Below, piece after piece: positions 7,692 through 11,376 of a DNA stretch of 11,376 bases; position 1 is the first letter of the stretch, and each line of letters opens with the position of its first letter. The DNA is from DATFLK01 sp035267815 (GTDB lineage Bacteria > Pseudomonadota > Zetaproteobacteria > Mariprofundales > Mariprofundaceae): contig DATFLK010000067.1 of the NCBI GenBank assembly GCA_035267815.1, positions 1-11,376 on the forward strand, written 5' to 3'. The position numbers were made by a program, and so were the translations under genes. The notes under the pieces are model-generated. The model did no database searches and had not been told where the DNA came from. It saw nothing but the letters and a program-made list of their open reading frames with translations.

Positions 7692-8237
7692 ATGATCGTT
7701 GTATCTATTAAGGCGCAGGTGCTCTGTCATCGCCGCCGAAGCGGCGTCCGGCGCTGCTATCCGGTCTCCACCGCGGCCCGGGGCGCGGGCAACCACGAGG
7801 GCAGTCTGCAGACCCCGCTCGGCCGGCACCGCATTTGCGCCAAGATCGGCGGCGGATACCCGCTTTTCACCATCTTCAGGGGTCGCAGACCGGTCGGCAT
7901 CTACGATCCCGCACGGCAGAGCGCCTTCACCTTTCCGCGCCTGGGAAAAAAGAGCGGACGCCCGCTCCACAGGCGAACGATCCACCCCCTGCCCGCGCAT
8001 CTGCAAAGCAGCGACTGGATCCTCAGCCGCATTCTCTGGCTTACAGGCACAGAACCGGGGCGAAACAGGCGTGGTACGGTCGATACCAAGGGACGCTTCA
8101 TCTACATCCACGGCACCCATGACGAGGCGAGTCTCGGAACGCCCGTCTCGCACGGCTGCATCCGAATGGACAACCTCGACATGGCGGAACTGTATGCCCA
8201 TGTACGCTCCGGAGAGCGCGTTCTCATCCTGGAGTAA
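7692..8237 (+). CDS. L,D-transpeptidase-fold (YkuD) protein without signal peptide
   Basis: The 181-residue product is a YkuD/ErfK-family protein. These are cysteine enzymes that make or remodel 3-3 peptidoglycan crosslinks or attach lipoproteins to the wall. The domain fills the protein: IVVSIKAQVL and YPVSTAARGAGNHEGS (23-38), TPLGRHRICAKIG (41-53), DWILSRILWLTGTEPGRNR (108-126), and the active site FIYIHGT (H140) and SHGCIRM with catalytic C156. The catalytic residues look intact. There is no signal peptide, because the first strand of the fold begins at residue 2, so export is unexplained unless the true start lies elsewhere. No good ribosome site precedes the ATG at 7692. A GTG at 7719 has AAGG upstream but would cut into the fold. 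It lies 120 bp before pycA on the same strand. Short family members of this layout exist in gammaproteobacteria, as I recall. Confidence 0.85.
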   Translation: MIVVSIKAQVLCHRRRSGVRRCYPVSTAARGAGNHEGSLQTPLGRHRICAKIGGGYPLFTIFRGRRPVGIYDPARQSAFTFPRLGKKSGRPLHRRTIHPLPAHLQSSDWILSRILWLTGTEPGRNRRGTVDTKGRFIYIHGTHDEASLGTPVSHGCIRMDNLDMAELYAHVRSGERVLILE

Positions 8238-8265
8238 TACCGGTATTCACATGCAGCCGGCATGT
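8236..8265. repeat. two adjacent palindromes at the ldt-pycA junction
   Basis: AATACCGGTATT (8236-8247) is a perfect 12-base palindrome that overlaps the TAA stop of the upstream gene. ACATGC-AGCCG-GCATGT (8249-8265) follows directly, with perfect 6-base arms. CCGGYAT occurs in both and again at 8283-8289. These could be regulator sites for pycA or form a small RNA hairpin. There is no T tract, so it is not a typical terminator. Confidence 0.4.
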
Positions 8266-8343
8266 ATCAAGCGGCATTTGCTCCGGCATACCGACTGCGG
8301 TTAGGATTGCGGCGCTCGCCGAGTCCCGAAATCCTCGACAAAG

Positions 8344-8349
8344 AAGGAG
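8344..8349 (+). promoter_or_regulatory. ribosome binding site supporting a TTG start for pycA
   Basis: AAGGAG lies 8 bases before the TTG at 8358, which begins the family-typical FKRIMIANRGE. The nearby ATG at 8351 is out of frame and only one base from the site, so it cannot be the start of this gene. Confidence 0.75.
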
Positions 8350-8357
8350 TATGGCCT

Positions 8358-9776
8358 TTGTTCAAACGCATCATGATCGCCAATCGAGGTGAATGCGCCA
8401 TCCGCATCATCCGTTCATGCCGCGAACTCGGCATTGAGGCGGTCGCCATCTACACCGAAGCGGATGCCCAGTCCCTGCATGTCAAAAAAGCAGACCAAGC
8501 CATCCTCATCGGACCGGACCCGGTTAAAAGCTATCTGAATATCCACCGCATCGTGGATGCAGCACTCAAGAGCGGATGCGATGCCATCCATCCCGGCTAC
8601 GGCTTCCTCTCCGAAAATTCCGAATTCGCCGCCAGGGTCACCGAGGCGGGACTCGCCTATATCGGTCCCAGCCCTGATGCGATCCGGGACATGGGTGACA
8701 AAACCAAGGCACGTGAGGCGATGATCGCCGCCGACATCCCGGTAGTGCCTGGCTCCGAGGGCAAGCTGAAGGATATCGACGAGGCGGTACCACTGGCCGA
8801 AGGAATCGGCTATCCGGTCATGCTCAAGGCGGCAGCCGGCGGCGGTGGCCGCGGCATCCGACGCTGCGACAACGAGAAGGAACTGCGCGAGAACTTCGTC
8901 GTCACCCAGCGCGAGGCATTGGCCGCCTTCGGCGACGACGCCATATTCATCGAGAAGTGCATCGTCGAGCCGCACCATATCGAGTTCCAGATACTGGCCG
9001 ACAAGCATGGCAACGTCGTCCACCTCTTCGAGCGCGACTGCTCGATCCAGCGCCGTAACCAGAAACTGATCGAGATCGCCCCCTCCAACTACCTGACGCC
9101 CGAGCTGCGCGAGGAGATGGGCCAAGCCGCCGTCCGCGCCGCCAAAGCGGTCGACTATGTCAACGCCGGCACTGTCGAGTTTCTGGTGGATGCGGATCTC
9201 AACTACTACTTCATGGAGATGAATACCCGCCTTCAGGTGGAGCACCCCATCACCGAGGCGGTCACCGGCATCGACATCGTCACCGAGCAGATCCGCATTG
9301 CCGAGGGGCTGCCGCTGGAGTTCTCCCAGAAGGATATCAAGCTCTCGGGCCACGCCATCGAGTTCCGCATCAACGCGGAGGATCCGAAGAACAACTTCCT
9401 GCCCACGCTGGGAACTATCACGCGCTACTTCTCGCCGGGCGGCATGGGGATTCGCGTGGATGGCTGCGTCTACCCCGGCTACATCATTCCGCCCTACTAC
9501 GATTCGATGTGCGCCAAGCTGACCGTCTGGGGCTCGGACTGGCAGCATACGGTTTCCCGTGCCCGGCGCGCACTGAACGAGTACGACATCCGTGGCGTGC
9601 GCACGACCCTGCCGCTCTACAGGCATATCGCGGCATCGGAGCCTTTCATGTCGGGCATCTTTCACACCGGTTTCCTGGAATCACACCCGGAGCTGCTCGA
9701 CTACCAGCCTTATGATCGTCGCGAGGATATCGCCGCGGCCGTGGCCACCGCCATTGCCGTCAATGCCGGGCTTTGA
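8358..9776 (+). CDS. pycA: pyruvate carboxylase subunit A (biotin carboxylase)
   Basis: With a TTG start the product has 472 residues, the usual length of stand-alone biotin carboxylase subunits. It uses ATP and bicarbonate to carboxylate biotin on the partner subunit. The biotin carboxylase N domain opens with FKRIMIANRGECAIRI. The ATP-grasp domain has K115, K157, the glycine loop AAAGGGGRG (158-166), EPHHIEFQ with H207, DCSIQRRNQK with K236, E274, and MEMNTRLQVEHP with E287, R291 and E295. R337 follows in the C domain. These match the E. coli AccC active-site set. The QKLIEIAPS wording and the neighbouring carboxyltransferase gene favour PycA of two-subunit pyruvate carboxylase over AccC. 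A reading from 8262 adds 32 unconserved residues and ignores the ribosome site. It probably forms an operon with pycB, 59 bases downstream. Confidence 0.93.
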   Translation: MFKRIMIANRGECAIRIIRSCRELGIEAVAIYTEADAQSLHVKKADQAILIGPDPVKSYLNIHRIVDAALKSGCDAIHPGYGFLSENSEFAARVTEAGLAYIGPSPDAIRDMGDKTKAREAMIAADIPVVPGSEGKLKDIDEAVPLAEGIGYPVMLKAAAGGGGRGIRRCDNEKELRENFVVTQREALAAFGDDAIFIEKCIVEPHHIEFQILADKHGNVVHLFERDCSIQRRNQKLIEIAPSNYLTPELREEMGQAAVRAAKAVDYVNAGTVEFLVDADLNYYFMEMNTRLQVEHPITEAVTGIDIVTEQIRIAEGLPLEFSQKDIKLSGHAIEFRINAEDPKNNFLPTLGTITRYFSPGGMGIRVDGCVYPGYIIPPYYDSMCAKLTVWGSDWQHTVSRARRALNEYDIRGVRTTLPLYRHIAASEPFMSGIFHTGFLESHPELLDYQPYDRREDIAAAVATAIAVNAGL

Positions 9777-9835
9777 GACATCCGATTGCGGCATCGCCAC
9801 TACCCCATACTGAGCAATACCGATAGGATGGAGCA

Positions 9836-11376
9836 ATGACTGACACGAAGCGAAAACTAGCGATTTCTGAACTGGCTCTCAGGGACGGGCACCAGTCCCT
9901 GCTGGCGACGCGCATGCGTCTCGACGACATGCTCCCCATCTGTGACAAGCTCGACAAGGTCGGCTACTGGTCGATCGAGGCTTGGGGCGGTGCCACCTTC
10001 GACACCTGCCTGCGCTACCTCAAGGAGGGCCCGTGGGTGCGGCTACGCGAACTCAAGAAGGCGCTGCCCAACACCCCGATCCAGATGCTACTGCGGGGCC
10101 AGAACCTGCTCGGATATCGTCACTACGCCGACGACGTGGTCCGCAAGTTCGTCGACATGGCCGCCGCCAACGGGGTCGACGTCTTCCGCACCTTCGATGC
10201 GATGAACGACCTGCGCAACCTGCGCGTCGCCGTCGCCCAAGTGAAGGAGAACGGCAAGCATGCCGAGGGCACAATCTGCTACACCACCAGCCCCGTGCAT
10301 ACGCTGGAGCATTTCGTTGATCTGGGCCGCGGAATCGAGGATATGGGTTGCGATACGCTGGCCATCAAGGACATGGCCGGCCTGCTGACCCCTACATCGA
10401 CACGTGAGCTGGTTCTCGCCCTGAAGGAGGCCGTCTCCATTCCGATCCACCTTCACTGCCACGCCACTGCGGGCATGGCGGAGCTGGTGCAGTGGGAGGC
10501 CGTGCACGCCGGCTGCGACATCATCGACACCGCCATCTCGCCACTCGCCGGCGGCACCTCGCATGCACCGACCGAGGCGATGGTCGCCGCCTTTGCCGGC
10601 ACCGAATACGACACCGGACTCGATCTGGAGCTGTTGCAGGATATCGCGGCCTATTTCCGCGAGGTCCGCAAGAAATACAAGCGCTTCGAGTCGGATGTCA
10701 CCGGCGTCGATACCCGCGTGCAGATCAATCAGATTCCGGGCGGCATGATTTCCAACCTCGCCAATCAGCTGAAGGAACAGGGCGCCATCGAGAAGATGGA
10801 TGAGGTGCTCGAGGAGGTGCCACGTGTGCGTGCTGATTTCGGCTATCCGCCGCTGGTCACACCGACCAGCCAGATCGTCGGTACCCAGGCCGTCCTCAAT
10901 GTCGTCTCCGGCAAGAAGTACAAGGTCATCACCAACGAGACCAAGTCCTATCTCAAGGGGATGTACGGCAAGCCCCTCGGCGAAGTCAACGAGGAGGTCC
11001 GCAAGCTGGCGCTCGGCGACGAGGAGCCGGTGGACGTGCGCCCGGCCGATCTGCTCGAGCCCGAGCTGGATGCCCTGACACGCGAGGTGGGCGACAAGGC
11101 GAGAAGCGTGGAGGATGTACTCTCCTATGCCCTCTTCCCGACCATCGCGCTGGAGTTTTTCGAGGAGCGTGCCGCCGGCACACTGAAGCCGGAACCGCTG
11201 GAGGCACCGGAAGAGGTTCCGACCGAGCCCAAATCGCAACCACTGGCACCGACAGAGTTCAACCTCACCATCCACGGCGAGCAGTACCACATCAACATCG
11301 AAGGCATGGGCCACAAGACCGCCGATATCCGTCCCTTCTACGTCAAGGTGGACAACGTCCTCGAAGAGGTCTCGGT
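9836..11376 (+). CDS. pycB: pyruvate carboxylase subunit B / oxaloacetate decarboxylase alpha-type carboxyltransferase, partial
   Basis: From the ATG at 9836, with AGGA seven bases upstream, 513 codons run open to the right edge. The TIM-barrel carboxyltransferase domain (about 8-275) has the LALRDGHQSLLATR opening with metal-binding D17, GGATFD (51-56), LLRGQN (85-90), FRTFDAMND, AIKDMAGLLTP with the lysine K178 that is carbamylated in this family, and HLHCHATAG with metal-binding H207 and H209. The conserved PycB/OadA helical domain follows, with GGMISNLANQL (302-312) and VTPTSQIVGTQAV (341-353). A Pro/Glu-rich linker at about 450-472 leads towards the biotinyl domain, whose MKM site would lie beyond the edge. 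The pycA neighbour favours pyruvate carboxylation to oxaloacetate. OadA of a sodium pump remains possible, since no oadB or oadG can be checked here. Confidence 0.93.
   Translation, partial: MTDTKRKLAISELALRDGHQSLLATRMRLDDMLPICDKLDKVGYWSIEAWGGATFDTCLRYLKEGPWVRLRELKKALPNTPIQMLLRGQNLLGYRHYADDVVRKFVDMAAANGVDVFRTFDAMNDLRNLRVAVAQVKENGKHAEGTICYTTSPVHTLEHFVDLGRGIEDMGCDTLAIKDMAGLLTPTSTRELVLALKEAVSIPIHLHCHATAGMAELVQWEAVHAGCDIIDTAISPLAGGTSHAPTEAMVAAFAGTEYDTGLDLELLQDIAAYFREVRKKYKRFESDVTGVDTRVQINQIPGGMISNLANQLKEQGAIEKMDEVLEEVPRVRADFGYPPLVTPTSQIVGTQAVLNVVSGKKYKVITNETKSYLKGMYGKPLGEVNEEVRKLALGDEEPVDVRPADLLEPELDALTREVGDKARSVEDVLSYALFPTIALEFFEERAAGTLKPEPLEAPEEVPTEPKSQPLAPTEFNLTIHGEQYHINIEGMGHKTADIRPFYVKVDNVLEEVS

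Noticed and set aside
8262..8357. ATG start of pycA at 8262
   Set aside because: It adds 32 unconserved residues, has no ribosome site, and lies inside an inverted repeat. The TTG at 8358 has a strong site and the family-typical start.
8415..9665. 416-codon open frame opposite pycA
   Set aside because: Antisense shadow of the conserved ATP-grasp sequence. The same applies to the 408-codon frame opposite pycB (10088-11314).

Overview
The window is moderately GC-rich bacterial DNA with dense gene packing on both strands. It reads as a chromosomal stretch of a Gram-negative bacterium, most likely a pseudomonadote. The support is an outer-membrane beta-barrel protein ending in aromatic Phe, a lipoprotein with a lipobox, a YbeL-type (DUF1451) zinc-ribbon module, and a two-subunit pyruvate carboxylase (biotin carboxylase plus carboxyltransferase). 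A gamma- or zetaproteobacterium would fit, but the sequence alone does not fix the lineage. I see no mobile element, CRISPR array, rRNA or tRNA, and no gene-free stretch longer than about 160 bp.

Layout, left to right. A partial minus-strand nnr (NAD(P)HX epimerase domain) leaves the left edge. A divergent gap leads to a plus-strand outer-membrane beta-barrel gene, which converges on icd at a strong bidirectional terminator. The minus strand then carries, in transcription order, aspS (aspartyl-tRNA synthetase), a small DUF4398-like lipoprotein and icd (NADP isocitrate dehydrogenase). The icd product is about 165 residues longer than the standard enzyme because a DUF1451-like helical plus zinc-ribbon module is fused to its C-terminus.

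Divergent from aspS is a plus-strand signalling block: a NarL/UvrY-type response regulator, a small Cys-rich ORF of unknown function, and a stand-alone degenerate receiver-domain protein whose start overlaps the small ORF's stop (ATGA). No histidine kinase is present. Convergent to this block is ppa (family I inorganic pyrophosphatase). Divergent from ppa are an L,D-transpeptidase-fold gene without a signal peptide and then pycA-pycB, the last gene running off the right edge.

Functionally the window is mostly central metabolism. PycA/PycB would make oxaloacetate from pyruvate to refill the TCA cycle, Icd makes 2-oxoglutarate and NADPH, Ppa removes pyrophosphate released by reactions such as AspRS charging, and Nnr repairs damaged NAD(P)H. 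The most unusual items are the Icd-zinc-ribbon fusion, the receiver pair with its coupled small Cys-rich ORF, and a hairpin that would hide the aspS ribosome binding site.
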